DNA of 64,000 nt from Aeromonas hydrophila subsp. hydrophila ATCC 7966 (lineage in GTDB: Bacteria > Pseudomonadota > Gammaproteobacteria > Enterobacterales > Aeromonadaceae). Position 1 is the stretch's first letter, and every line of letters begins with the position of its first letter. Shown here one piece after another: positions 17,594-26,508 of this stretch. Position numbers and translations under genes: made by a program. The notes beneath the pieces are model-generated. The model searched no databases. It worked only from the letters and a program-made list of their open reading frames with translations, and had not been told where the DNA came from. The stretch covers positions 3,229,001 to 3,293,000 of the forward strand of contig NC_008570.1 in NCBI RefSeq assembly GCF_000014805.1, given 5' to 3'.

Positions 17594-18625
17594 AGCTATG
17601 TCCCAATTACGTGTTGCATGGGGCGCCCCAGCGCCTCATGCAAGCAACGTGAGATATTCACTTCCTGCCCATAGCGCTCCAACATCCTCCTCCAACCCAG
17701 ATAATTCCTCAGATAGTGGGTCGCGACCCCATGGAACCGCTCCATCCACTCCTTCAATCGCCTGTGGTACCCGTTCACATGTTGGATGTGATATGCACCC
17801 ACCACCCGCTCTCCCGCTCGATTGCGCACCACTTGGTGTGTTATCCCCAGTCCCTCGCTGAAACTCGCATACACCCCGGCACCATCGCTGCACAGGACGG
17901 CATCCGGGGCGATAAACGGCTGAAGCACTGCCTTCACCGCCCTGGCATTCAGCAGTTCCAACTGGAAATCAGCCAGGTGGCCTGCCCGGTCTTGCACCAC
18001 CATCACCGGGATGTAATCCGGTCCTGTGCCTCGGGTACGGCCTTTACCTCCACGATGGCGGGCCGGGCGGGACAATCCGCGCAGTCCTTTGAACGACGCT
18101 AAGAAGAAGGTCTCATCGACCTCGACGATACCCTCTTCCCGTACTGCCTGGTGGCTAGCCATGGCCTTCAGAAAGCGGTGGCGCCATAAAAAGGCGGTGT
18201 TTTTACCGACCCCACAGCGGAGCGCCGCCTGCCGGACGGCCAGACCGTCGATAAGGGCCTGTGCATAGTCTTCCCAGCATTGTGGCTTGCGAAGTCGAGC
18301 GAGAGGCGTGTTGGTGAGAACTGAACTGGTGCGCAGACACTGCTTGCAGCGATAACGGCGCAGCCCTCGAGACCAGCCCCAGGGGGCCAACAGTGTGGCC
18401 GCGGCCTGGCAGTGAGGGCAGCATTGGCATGCGGGAAGTTGAGTGGCCAACGAGGTGATGGGGTGAGGGGTGGTGAGTTCCTGTTGCGCGAGACGACGCT
18501 GACGCAAAGTGAGCAATGGGAAGAGGGACAGTAGATGTTGAAAGGCTTGGGTATCCATGATGGCGGCCCTCAAGGTGATGACCTACTTCAAGGTTAGCCT
18601 TTCAACACATAACTGGGACAGAGCC
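17594..18625 (-). mobile_element. IS1595-family insertion sequence
   Basis: The element is about 1032 bp with imperfect terminal inverted repeats. The left end reads AGCTATGTCCCAATTACGTG and the right end, reverse-complemented, reads GGCTCTGTCCCAGTTATGTG. It is flanked by eight A on each side (17586-17593 and 18626-18633), matching the 8-bp target duplication of IS1595. The target is the A/T tract of the terminator hairpin after the wbpM-like gene. The transposase frame is intact, so the element may still be active. Confidence 0.85.
17596..18558 (-). CDS. IS1595-family transposase
   Basis: This protein of about 320 residues has an N-terminal zinc-ribbon (CQCCPHC and CKQC pairs near residues 43-80), a helix-turn-helix ([24 protein letters not shown]) and a DDE-type core ([21 protein letters not shown], and a later N/E region [16 protein letters not shown]). 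This is the ISXO2/IS1595 transposase layout. I chose ATG 18558, which has GAGG nine bases upstream; a TTG five codons earlier is also open. The stop codon lies inside the left inverted repeat. No frameshift or internal stop is seen. Confidence 0.88.
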   Translation of the reverse strand: MDTQAFQHLLSLFPLLTLRQRRLAQQELTTPHPITSLATQLPACQCCPHCQAAATLLAPWGWSRGLRRYRCKQCLRTSSVLTNTPLARLRKPQCWEDYAQALIDGLAVRQAALRCGVGKNTAFLWRHRFLKAMASHQAVREEGIVEVDETFFLASFKGLRGLSRPARHRGGKGRTRGTGPDYIPVMVVQDRAGHLADFQLELLNARAVKAVLQPFIAPDAVLCSDGAGVYASFSEGLGITHQVVRNRAGERVVGAYHIQHVNGYHRRLKEWMERFHGVATHYLRNYLGWRRMLERYGQEVNISRCLHEALGRPMQHVIGT

Positions 18626-18633
18626 AAAAAAAA

Positions 18634-18653
18634 GCGCCCAATGATGGGCGCTC
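18634..18653 (-). terminator. Intrinsic terminator after the wbpM-like gene, split by IS1595 at its T-tract
   Basis: On the minus strand GAGCGCCCATCATTGGGCGC forms a stem-loop at the 3' end of the O-antigen operon and is followed by eight T (18626-18633). The IS1595 element is inserted directly after these T residues, and the tract is duplicated on its far side. The remaining hairpin plus T8 should still terminate. Confidence 0.82.
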
Positions 18654-18663
18654 ATTTACAAAC

Positions 18664-20649
18664 TCAGTGATTGGCAAGCAAGAAATCTATGCTATGTGAG
18701 GGCAATTTGACCACATTATCACTTGCTGGTAGCTGCTGTTTGGCCAGCCACACCAGATCACAAATACCATCTGTTGGTTCGAAGGCTGCCGGTGCATGCA
18801 TCAGGATGTCGCGCACTTGCTGTTGATCAAAACGGTGACAGGCATCATCCAACGAGGCTAACAAGGGGCGTAGTCGCGACCAGGGCAACCAGCTCTCTTG
18901 TGCCACCATGATCCTAGGATGTTCGGTTCCTCTGGCATCATCACCAATCAGTAACTCTTCGTAGAGCTTTTCACCTGGTCGCAACCCGGTTACCTCAATG
19001 GCAATATCACCATCGGGCCGTTGCTCATCGCGCAGAGTAAGACCGCTCAGGCGTATCATACGTTTGGCCAGCTCCATGATCCTTACCGGTTGACCCATAT
19101 CGAGCACAAAAACGTCGCCCCCCTCCCCCATGGCGCCTGCCTGGATCACCAGCTGGGCAGCCTCAGGTATCGTCATGAAGTAACGGATGATATCGGGGTG
19201 AGTCAGGGTGATGGGCCCCCCTTTATCTATCTGCTGTCTGAATAACGGCACCACGGAACCCGAAGATCCAAGGACATTGCCAAAGCGCACCATGCAAAAG
19301 CGGGTGTTGTGCTTCTCACGGGTCAAAGCTTGCAATATCAACTCCGCCAGGCGCTTGCTGGCCCCCATGGTGTTGGTCGGCCGCACGGCTTTATCGGTGG
19401 AGATGAGCACGAATGTTTCCACCCCTGCCTCAATGGCAGCTTGTGCCGCATAAAGCGTACCAAATACATTGTTACGCACCCCTTCAATGATGTTGAACTC
19501 AACCAGCGGAACATGTTTGTAAGCCGCAGTATGGTAAACGGTCTGGATCTTGAAGCTCTGCATCACCGTCTTTAGACGATGCTGACGCTGCACTGACCCC
19601 AGTAACGGCACCAGATCCGTTTCGATTCCTTCACGCTGACACTGCTCCCGCAGGTTCTTGTGCAAGACATAGAGGGCGTATTCAGATAGTTCGAACAGTA
19701 CTAGGGTGGATGGCCGGCACCGCAAGATCTGGCGACACAGCTCAGAACCAATGGAACCACCGGCACCGGTCACCATGACCGCTTTGCCTGTGATATTGGC
19801 TTCCATCAATGTGGTCACCGGCTCTACCGGATCTCTGCCCAACAGATCATCAATGGAGACCTCATTGAGCTGATCAATGCGGGCCGAACCATTGACCAGA
19901 TCGGCCATTCCCGGGATAGAAAGCACTTCGCAAGAGAGGGGCTCAAGTGCATTGATCACTTCCTGGCGACGAGCCCTGGTGCTGCTCGGCATGGCCAGCA
20001 AGATCTTCTGTACCCCATGGTGAGCAATCAGGGTTGGCAACTGAGCGCTGTGATAAACGGTACATCCCTGGATCACACACCCCTGCTTGGTGGGATCGTC
20101 ATCAATAAAGGCGACGGGATAAAACTCATTACCTTGCAACAAGGCCATCTGCAACTGACGACCGGAAGAGCCTGCGCCATAGATCAAGACCTGAATGCGT
20201 GCCAGACGGGTCGTATTGAGCAGTGCCCGGAAAAACAACCGCACACCACCGACCAACAGCACCAGAAAGGAGAGATAGATAACCGATACCGTTCTAGGCA
20301 GGAAGATATCAAAGTAAAACGCAGAGATAACAAAGAAGGCAGTTGAAAGAAATGCTCCCAACAAGATTGTCCATAAAACCCGGAAGCTGACATATCGCAA
20401 CACTGCACGATACAGCCCCAGCCGCACAAACACACTGATGCTGACGATGATAACTGCGCCAAGCAGTGCCCAGTGATGGGGGCTATCGATTGGCCAGCTA
20501 TGTTCAAGCCGGATCCAGTACGCCCCCCAATAGGTCATGGTGATCAGGATCATATCAACGGTGACAGATACAGCACGCTTGCTGGCTCGTGACAGGGAAC
20601 CCAGGCAGGTCAGTAGCCAGCTACCACCGGGTAAAAGCTCATTTCTCAT
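18664..20649 (-). CDS. WbpM-like membrane nucleotide-sugar 4,6-dehydratase
   Basis: This 661-residue protein has four N-terminal membrane helices, a CoA-binding-like Rossmann domain (LIYGAGSSGRQLQMAL) and a C-terminal SDR dehydratase domain starting MVTGAGGSIGSELCRQI. The catalytic region LISTDKAVRPTNTMGASKR has Met in place of the usual Tyr, as in WbpM/PglF-type UDP-GlcNAc C4,C6-dehydratases. It makes the UDP-4-keto-6-deoxy sugar precursor of QuiNAc or FucNAc. Its start overlaps the stop of the WbpL-like gene (ATGA). It is the last gene of the O-antigen operon. Confidence 0.9.
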   Translation of the reverse strand: MRNELLPGGSWLLTCLGSLSRASKRAVSVTVDMILITMTYWGAYWIRLEHSWPIDSPHHWALLGAVIIVSISVFVRLGLYRAVLRYVSFRVLWTILLGAFLSTAFFVISAFYFDIFLPRTVSVIYLSFLVLLVGGVRLFFRALLNTTRLARIQVLIYGAGSSGRQLQMALLQGNEFYPVAFIDDDPTKQGCVIQGCTVYHSAQLPTLIAHHGVQKILLAMPSSTRARRQEVINALEPLSCEVLSIPGMADLVNGSARIDQLNEVSIDDLLGRDPVEPVTTLMEANITGKAVMVTGAGGSIGSELCRQILRCRPSTLVLFELSEYALYVLHKNLREQCQREGIETDLVPLLGSVQRQHRLKTVMQSFKIQTVYHTAAYKHVPLVEFNIIEGVRNNVFGTLYAAQAAIEAGVETFVLISTDKAVRPTNTMGASKRLAELILQALTREKHNTRFCMVRFGNVLGSSGSVVPLFRQQIDKGGPITLTHPDIIRYFMTIPEAAQLVIQAGAMGEGGDVFVLDMGQPVRIMELAKRMIRLSGLTLRDEQRPDGDIAIEVTGLRPGEKLYEELLIGDDARGTEHPRIMVAQESWLPWSRLRPLLASLDDACHRFDQQQVRDILMHAPAAFEPTDGICDLVWLAKQQLPASDNVVKLPSHSIDFLLANH

Positions 20650-21674
20650 TCTGGCACTCCTGCATTCAGGTGATACGCAAGAAAAGCTAACGGCAAGTAG
20701 GCAATGACCAGACCGAAAGCACCATCGAGCTGGCCCAATACAATCATGACAGCGATCGGCGCAAGCCAGAGGCTATTTATAAGAAGCACAGTCAATGTCA
20801 CGTTTCGGTGACTCTGCCAACGCCTCGCCGCATACTGGAATGCATGGGTCCGGTGAGCCTCGCTCAGGCGACACTTCCGACGATAGCGATTCAGCAATGT
20901 CCAAGTAGCATCAACCACAAATACCCCTAGCATGACTAGCCATGCCCACAGGAATTGAGGTGCAGAAGCGGCATCCAGCAGCATCAAGGAAGCCAGCATC
21001 AAGCCAAGAAAACCACTGCCACCATCTCCCATAAAGATCTTGGCCGGCGGAAAATTCCAGCACAAGAAGCCCGCGGCAGATGCCCCCAGTAGTAGCGCCA
21101 AACCTGCAGACGACCACTCCCCCCCCACCAGATAATGAAAAAACGCCATGAACAAGCAGATGACAACGGCCTCTCCTGCCGCCAAGCCATCAATACCATC
21201 CATAAAGTTGTATAGATTGATAAACCAGATCACCCCCAGCCAGGCCAGTAGATAACCGAGCCAGGCAAGATCCAGCTGCCAGCCAAAGAAAGTCAGCTCT
21301 GGCAACCCATCAACAGCAGATACCACCAAGGCTGCCGCCATGCTCTGCACAATCAGGCGGGTTCGGGGCTTGAGAGAGATGTGGTCATCGATAAAACCAA
21401 CCAGTGCAATGCCAAGAGCAGCAACCCATATCAGTGCGATACTGCTCTGGGATATGCCATAGGGCAGTGGGATCAGGGCGACAAACAAAGGCGTCGCCAA
21501 CAGAAAGGTAGCCACGATAGCCATGCCACCGCCTCTCGGGGTGGGCACCTGATGCGAACTGCGATGGTTGGGTTGGTCAAGCAAGCGGGTCTGGGCGTAA
21601 CGCCTGAACAGGCCGGTCATGGTGATTGAAAGAAACAGACAAAACATCAACAACAAAACAAATGCCAGCATCAA
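20646..21674 (-). CDS. WbpL-like undecaprenyl-phosphate sugar-1-phosphate transferase
   Basis: This 342-residue polytopic protein belongs to the WecA/MraY superfamily. It shows LLDQPNHRSSHQVPTPRGGG, NLYNFMDGIDGLA, KIFMGDGGSGFLG and the SEAHRTHAFQYA histidine motif. The RSSH and PRGGG pattern matches the WbpL/WbcO subgroup that transfers 6-deoxy-HexNAc-1-P (FucNAc or QuiNAc). It should prime O-antigen synthesis using the sugar made by the flanking WbpV-like and WbpM-like enzymes. Both of its gene junctions are four-base overlaps. Confidence 0.9.
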   Translation of the reverse strand: MMLAFVLLLMFCLFLSITMTGLFRRYAQTRLLDQPNHRSSHQVPTPRGGGMAIVATFLLATPLFVALIPLPYGISQSSIALIWVAALGIALVGFIDDHISLKPRTRLIVQSMAAALVVSAVDGLPELTFFGWQLDLAWLGYLLAWLGVIWFINLYNFMDGIDGLAAGEAVVICLFMAFFHYLVGGEWSSAGLALLLGASAAGFLCWNFPPAKIFMGDGGSGFLGLMLASLMLLDAASAPQFLWAWLVMLGVFVVDATWTLLNRYRRKCRLSEAHRTHAFQYAARRWQSHRNVTLTVLLINSLWLAPIAVMIVLGQLDGAFGLVIAYLPLAFLAYHLNAGVPE

Positions 21675-22621
21675 GACGACTCACTATGAGAAGATGCCAT
21701 CAGAGATAGGGTCTGAGAGAGCGAATAGGGTGCCGACCATTGTAATCGGCTCTGAACCTTACCGGTATCCATTTCCAGAGAGCCATAAATCCGTTGTAGC
21801 TTGGCATCAATCCCCAAACAGCGCCCCAGCCCTCTTATCACTCCCGGAGGGAGATAAAACAGCCGACAGGAAACCCCTTCAGCATCAGCAATTGCCGCCA
21901 ACAACTGAGACGTCGACACCGCAACCGGATCGGCAACCAGAAAGACCTGGTTCACTGCGGCAGGATGCACCATCGCATGGGCAATGAAGTCACACAGATT
22001 AGGCAACGCCAACAAACTGCGCGCATTGTTCAAACGGGCAAAAGGGAGCGGGATCCCTTTGCGCACCCATGTCATCATGCTGGCGAAGTTAGCCTTCACT
22101 CCTTCCCCATAGATAAGAGGAGGACGAATGATGGTAACAGCCATATCACACTCTTTCGCGAGCGCCATCAGCCCCTGCTCCGCCTCATACTTCGAGCGTC
22201 CATAGGGATCTTCTGGCGGACTCTGCACATTCTCATCAAATGGCTTGCCTGGCTCGGTGCGCTCGCCATTCACTTTGATAGAGCTGATAAAGATGAAGCG
22301 CTTTACCCCTGCCTCAGCAGCCTGCCGGGCAAGAGCGAGGGAGCCCTCTGTATTCACCGCTCGAAAAGCCGCTAGGGGATCTGTCGCGGTATCTGCCATC
22401 ACATGCACCCTGGCTGCACAGTGAACAACCACATCCACTTGTTGCAAAAGGGCCGTCCAGTTTGCATCGGCAGTCAAAGAGGGAGCCTGAACTTGGTACG
22501 AAGCAAACGGGCGACTGCGCACCGCACCTTTCACATTCGCCCCACACCTAAGCAAGTGTTCACAGACCGCCTTGCCTACAAATCCGTTGGCACCAGTGAC
22601 TAGAATCCTAGGTATAGACAT
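21671..22621 (-). CDS. WbpV/WbpK-like NAD-dependent 4-keto sugar reductase or epimerase
   Basis: This 316-residue SDR has the NAD motif ILVTGANGFVGKAV, the catalytic SSIKVNGE and YGRSKYEAE (Tyr/Lys) motifs near residue 150, and the IIRPPLIYGEGVKANF stretch typical of WbpV/WbpK. It reduces the keto product of the WbpM-like enzyme to UDP-QuiNAc or UDP-FucNAc; the stereochemistry cannot be read here. I chose ATG 22621 because the Rossmann fold then starts at the N-terminus; an in-frame start at 22675 would overlap the preceding gene by 35 bases. Neither has a strong Shine-Dalgarno. Confidence 0.85.
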   Translation of the reverse strand: MSIPRILVTGANGFVGKAVCEHLLRCGANVKGAVRSRPFASYQVQAPSLTADANWTALLQQVDVVVHCAARVHVMADTATDPLAAFRAVNTEGSLALARQAAEAGVKRFIFISSIKVNGERTEPGKPFDENVQSPPEDPYGRSKYEAEQGLMALAKECDMAVTIIRPPLIYGEGVKANFASMMTWVRKGIPLPFARLNNARSLLALPNLCDFIAHAMVHPAAVNQVFLVADPVAVSTSQLLAAIADAEGVSCRLFYLPPGVIRGLGRCLGIDAKLQRIYGSLEMDTGKVQSRLQWSAPYSLSQTLSLMASSHSESS

Positions 22622-22640
22622 ACAGTTTGAAGTAGGCCTT

Positions 22641-23765
22641 TCAAGATGAATAATAATTTGAGATAGCCTTTTCATATAGCGTTATATATTTATCAATCAT
22701 GATGTCAGCTGTAAAGTTTTGTTCAAATCTAACCTTTGCATTTTTTCCCATACGCTCAGTTTCGTCTTGATCCTCCCATAACTTTTTCATCGCGGATGAT
22801 AAAGCATCGCTGTTTGCTGGCTCAATGGCCAATCCGGTTTCACCATGTAGATTTATATATGTAGTGCCTGTGCCAATCTCGCAAGTAATCATCGGCTTGC
22901 CATACATTGACGCCTCTAACAACGTCATACCAAACGCTTCGGAACGCAAATGCGATGGGAATACTACGGCGTAACATAACTCCAGTAAAATGTTTTTTTC
23001 ATCATCACTTACAGGACCAATAAAAAACGTATTTCTCAATCCTAATTTATCCGCCTGAGACTTTAAATCCTTTTCACATGGACCTTCACCAATTATTATC
23101 AAAGGATAATCAAGCTCACGCATAGCATCAAGGACAAATGACAGCCCCTTATAATATCGTAAAAAACCGATAAAAAGAAAGAACCGCCCTTTTATTTTAT
23201 CGTTCCATTTATTCAACAGCGATAAATTTGCATGACATGCAGATACTTTTTCCAGACCGAATGGTATTACCTCAACATTTTTTTTTAGGCTAGAGAGAAT
23301 AGGGCTAGTCTTGACGTAGTTGGGTGAAGAAGCGACAATAGCATCAACTTTATTTAAAAAAGACATCATCAATGGCTTATAAAGTTGTAGCAAATACTTT
23401 TGTTTGACAATGTCAGAGTGGTAACTGACCACCGTTGGCTTTTTAGGATTAACCCAAAAATGCACTATATCCATATAAGGCAAAGGAAAATGATAATGAA
23501 TAATATCAGCGCTCTCTGCCAGCCGCCTGAACTCGACAATAGCGGACCATGAAAACCCCGTCGAGGCTATATAGAAATCTTCCTTTGCGGCATGCACACT
23601 ATGATTTGCAATATTAAAGTGTCTGCCTGCATTTTCAGCACTTAAGCATAATACATCAACCTCATGTCCTCTTTTTACTGCACCTTCAGCAAGCTGATAT
23701 ATGACTTGTTGTACACCACCGTAAGCATCTGGGTAATATGTTTTAAAAAAATGAAGAATTCTCAT
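22641..23765 (-). CDS. Family 4 glycosyltransferase
   Basis: This 374-residue GT-B enzyme has the N-terminal loop HFFKTYYPDAYGGVQQVIYQ, the donor-domain stretch FFLFIGFLRYYKGLSFVLDAM, IIGEGPCEKDL, and the EX7E motif (SEAFGMTLLEASMYGKPMIT) near residues 275-295. It resembles the adaptor or mannosyl-type transferases found with WbpL/WbpM-primed O-antigens. Its start overlaps the Gmm gene by 23 bases. The acceptor is probably the lipid-linked initiating sugar (inference from position). Confidence 0.88.
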   Translation of the reverse strand: MRILHFFKTYYPDAYGGVQQVIYQLAEGAVKRGHEVDVLCLSAENAGRHFNIANHSVHAAKEDFYIASTGFSWSAIVEFRRLAESADIIHYHFPLPYMDIVHFWVNPKKPTVVSYHSDIVKQKYLLQLYKPLMMSFLNKVDAIVASSPNYVKTSPILSSLKKNVEVIPFGLEKVSACHANLSLLNKWNDKIKGRFFLFIGFLRYYKGLSFVLDAMRELDYPLIIIGEGPCEKDLKSQADKLGLRNTFFIGPVSDDEKNILLELCYAVVFPSHLRSEAFGMTLLEASMYGKPMITCEIGTGTTYINLHGETGLAIEPANSDALSSAMKKLWEDQDETERMGKNAKVRFEQNFTADIMIDKYITLYEKAISNYYSS

Positions 23766-24231
23766 TGACTTCCAAACCTTTATCTAAAAAATAATTCTTT
23801 GTGTATTGATGAACATCTGGTGATGCAAGAAGTTCTACTATATCAAACCATTTATATTTTGAATGTTGAGCAACAGAAAAAGAATTTACATCGCCAACTA
23901 ATTCTATCGAATAAGCTAAGACAACATAGTGGGTAGGAGTCATAACGTCATAAAATGAATCTTTATAAAAATGCTCATAGACTCCGATAAACTTAGCTTC
24001 CGAACACTGTAACGTCACACCAAGTTCATTTTCAGCCACTCTTTTAAAAGCATTTGATATAGATTCCCCCTTTTTTATCCTGCCGCCCAAGACAAACCAA
24101 TGATCAGCTGCTGGTCTATTTTTTCTTAGACCGAGAAGGTACCGTTCTGAACTATCAGAAATCACCAGATCAATCGATATTAAGGGTGTGCTTTTTATTG
24201 TTTTAAAAAAATCATCATCAGTAAGATGCAT
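23743..24231 (-). CDS. gmm: GDP-mannose mannosyl hydrolase (Nudix)
   Basis: This 162-residue Nudix-fold enzyme hydrolyses GDP-mannose to GDP and mannose. The sequence ISIDLVISDSSERYLLGLRKNRPA and the modified Nudix box GGRIKKGESISNAFKRVAEN, which lacks the full REXXEE glutamate set, are diagnostic of Gmm. So is the YEHFYKDSF segment. I chose ATG 24231 (GGGGGTGAT upstream, matching the family N-terminus) over ATG 24249, which overlaps the preceding stop. It may tune the GDP-mannose pool shared with gmd/per. Confidence 0.88.
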   Translation of the reverse strand: MHLTDDDFFKTIKSTPLISIDLVISDSSERYLLGLRKNRPAADHWFVLGGRIKKGESISNAFKRVAENELGVTLQCSEAKFIGVYEHFYKDSFYDVMTPTHYVVLAYSIELVGDVNSFSVAQHSKYKWFDIVELLASPDVHQYTKNYFLDKGLEVNENSSFF

Positions 24232-24245
24232 ATCACCCCCATACA

Positions 24246-24863
24246 TCATTTATATTTCTTTGCTGGCACACCTACATAAACTCCAGACTGCTCTATATTA
24301 TTTACAACACACGCCCCTGCACCAACTGTAATCTCGTCGCGAACAGAAACATTGTTTATAATAGTAGCACCAGCACCTATAAAACATAACTTCCCGATAT
24401 TAACAGAACCTGCCACTGTACTATTGACCGATACGTGCGTAAATTCATCAACACTGACATCATGTTCAATTATTGCACCTGAGTTGATAATACATCCTTC
24501 ACCAATTTTAACTGAAGGACCTATGTGTCCATGATGACCAATGAACGTTCCTTTACCTATAATAGAGTTAACACCAATAGTAGCAGTAGCAGAGATCAAG
24601 GTGGCAACTTGCCACCCCATTTTCTCCAGCACCTCTAGCTGTAACTTTCTTTTTTTGTTATCACCTACTGCAGGAAAAAAAAACCACTCATCGGGTGATA
24701 TTAATTCCCATGACGAAAGAACTGGATAACCAAAGATGCTTTCGCCAGGTCTGGCATTATCATCAATAAAACATAACGTTAAGAACCCTAACGACAATGC
24801 TACATCAGCCACACTTCTTGCATGTCCACCACAACCTAAAATGACTAGCTTCTTAGAGTCCAT
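24246..24863 (-). CDS. NeuD/PglD-type sugar O- or N-acetyltransferase
   Basis: This 205-residue protein has an N-terminal Rossmann-like domain (LVILGCGGHARSVADVA) and a C-terminal left-handed beta-helix of hexapeptide repeats (IGKGTFIGHHGHIGPSVKIG, then VNIGKLCFIGAGATI), ending GVPAKKYK. This is the NeuD/PglD/PerB layout. With perosamine synthase upstream the likely substrate is GDP-perosamine, N-acetylated with acetyl-CoA. ATG 24863 has GGAGA ten bases upstream and starts the domain cleanly; a longer frame to 24914 overlaps the previous gene. Confidence 0.85.
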   Translation of the reverse strand: MDSKKLVILGCGGHARSVADVALSLGFLTLCFIDDNARPGESIFGYPVLSSWELISPDEWFFFPAVGDNKKRKLQLEVLEKMGWQVATLISATATIGVNSIIGKGTFIGHHGHIGPSVKIGEGCIINSGAIIEHDVSVDEFTHVSVNSTVAGSVNIGKLCFIGAGATIINNVSVRDEITVGAGACVVNNIEQSGVYVGVPAKKYK

Positions 24864-24867
24864 CACA

Positions 24868-26508
24868 TCATGTCTCCAAGCCACTAATACGCTCGAGTAT
24901 ATCGATATGCTCATTTACAACATCGGACCATGTGCGCACTGATAACTCATCATATATCTGCAACTGTTTTCTTAGTAAGATATCCTGATTGTGAAGTGCC
25001 CATTCTATTTTCTTAGCCATATCTCGCCAATCATACGGATCGAAAAATGTCATTTCCTGTAATTCAGGGTCAGTAAGAATTTCTTCTGTAACAGGAATGC
25101 GAGCCATAACAACTGGCGTATTAACTGATAATGCCTCAGTAAATGTAAATGGACATCCCCCTTCACTTAGACTTGGATTAACAGCCAAACCCGCCAGTTT
25201 ATAACAAGCAGCAAGTTCTTGCATCGTCAGTCCATGCAAAAACAAAATTTCGTGTTGTAGGTTGTGGCTAACAATAAATTCTTTTACTTCTGGCATAACA
25301 CTAACATTGCCGGTAACGACCAGCTTGTGCTGAACGAATCTTTTCCGCAAAAGATACTCATATGCTTTGAATAAACTTATTATATTTTTATTCGGCCTGA
25401 TCTGGCTAGCATAAAAAATAAAATCTACATTTTTATTTTTAAATATTGAAACATAGTCCTGCTCATTCGATTTACGAATCGCAGACATGAGTAACGATTT
25501 GGCATAATGAGAGGTCGCTTCTTCATTATCTGGTAGGCCACCAATATTAATGAAGCTATCAACTTTATTAGCGGCATGGTGTACCACTGACACCTTATCC
25601 ACTGATATTTGATAGCCATCGATTAGTGTATTCCATTTTACCACTTCACTATAAGTGACAAAGTGATCCCCTGTTCTGATAGCCTCTTCTAGCAATTTAA
25701 AGGTCGATAGAGTCCTATCGCCACCAATTTGAGAAAAGGCGACAGGAAAATCTCGTAAAACAACATCTGGCACACACATTAATCGAGGGGCATCAATTTT
25801 GTTAAACTCAGGCCAATAAGCTGTAGGACAATACCATGCAGATATATCATGCATACTATCGATTAATGCGTTTATACGCTTCCCCTCCATCAACTCCATA
25901 TTGCGGTAGAGACGCAACACCAATCCGTCATCTTTAGGCGAGTGAACCATTTTCATGAAACGACCTATGTACTTGGAAGACCTACCAAGCACGACTGACT
26001 TCAATTTATGAACAAAAAAGAACGCCAATAACAAAGGAAAAAACACGATAAAAAATAATGGGAATATCATTAAGGTCAACAGCAACAACAGGCCACCCTC
26101 AATCCCCAGCAGGATCAGGTCCGATGTCGTGTACGTATTCAGTAAACGCTTCTCCACATAATGAAAAGTGTTTTCCTTCAGTCTACCAATCAACTCCAGA
26201 AAAAATGATTTGAGTGTTTTTCTTTTTTTTCTTTTCGTTTTACGATTAAGATACCAATGGTAAAAATCCAATAAAAGCGGTCTTTTCTCTGGCGCACGAA
26301 TTGAAAAGCTGTCATGTGGCACATTTTCGCTATCAAACAGATCATAGAGATCTTGCTTAGACCAACTGGGACAGACTAAGGTGAACTTTACATCATTGCG
26401 TGCTGCAGCACCTTTAAGAAAGGCTGCTAAGTAGCGGCCAAGCCCTTCCTTTCTTAAATCAACAGATGGGGCATAGCAAAGATAAATTCCAAATTTTCTC
26501 ACAGACAT
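24868..26508 (-). CDS. Large family 4 glycosyltransferase with a central hydrophobic segment
   Basis: This protein of about 546 residues has a C-terminal GT-B donor domain (FIFYASQIRPNKNIISLFKA, VVTGNVSVMPEVKEF and an EX7E-like EGGCPFTFTEALSVNTPVV). Between residues 125 and 170 lies a strongly hydrophobic stretch (LILLGIEGGLLLLLTLMIFP and following) that could form one or two membrane helices or a membrane anchor. That is unusual for GT4. It overlaps the preceding gene by about ten bases. It is probably a polymerising or perosaminyl transferase acting on the lipid-linked chain (inference). ATG 26526 is an alternative start. Confidence 0.75.
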   Translation of the reverse strand: MSVRKFGIYLCYAPSVDLRKEGLGRYLAAFLKGAAARNDVKFTLVCPSWSKQDLYDLFDSENVPHDSFSIRAPEKRPLLLDFYHWYLNRKTKRKKRKTLKSFFLELIGRLKENTFHYVEKRLLNTYTTSDLILLGIEGGLLLLLTLMIFPLFFIVFFPLLLAFFFVHKLKSVVLGRSSKYIGRFMKMVHSPKDDGLVLRLYRNMELMEGKRINALIDSMHDISAWYCPTAYWPEFNKIDAPRLMCVPDVVLRDFPVAFSQIGGDRTLSTFKLLEEAIRTGDHFVTYSEVVKWNTLIDGYQISVDKVSVVHHAANKVDSFINIGGLPDNEEATSHYAKSLLMSAIRKSNEQDYVSIFKNKNVDFIFYASQIRPNKNIISLFKAYEYLLRKRFVQHKLVVTGNVSVMPEVKEFIVSHNLQHEILFLHGLTMQELAACYKLAGLAVNPSLSEGGCPFTFTEALSVNTPVVMARIPVTEEILTDPELQEMTFFDPYDWRDMAKKIEWALHNQDILLRKQLQIYDELSVRTWSDVVNEHIDILERISGLET

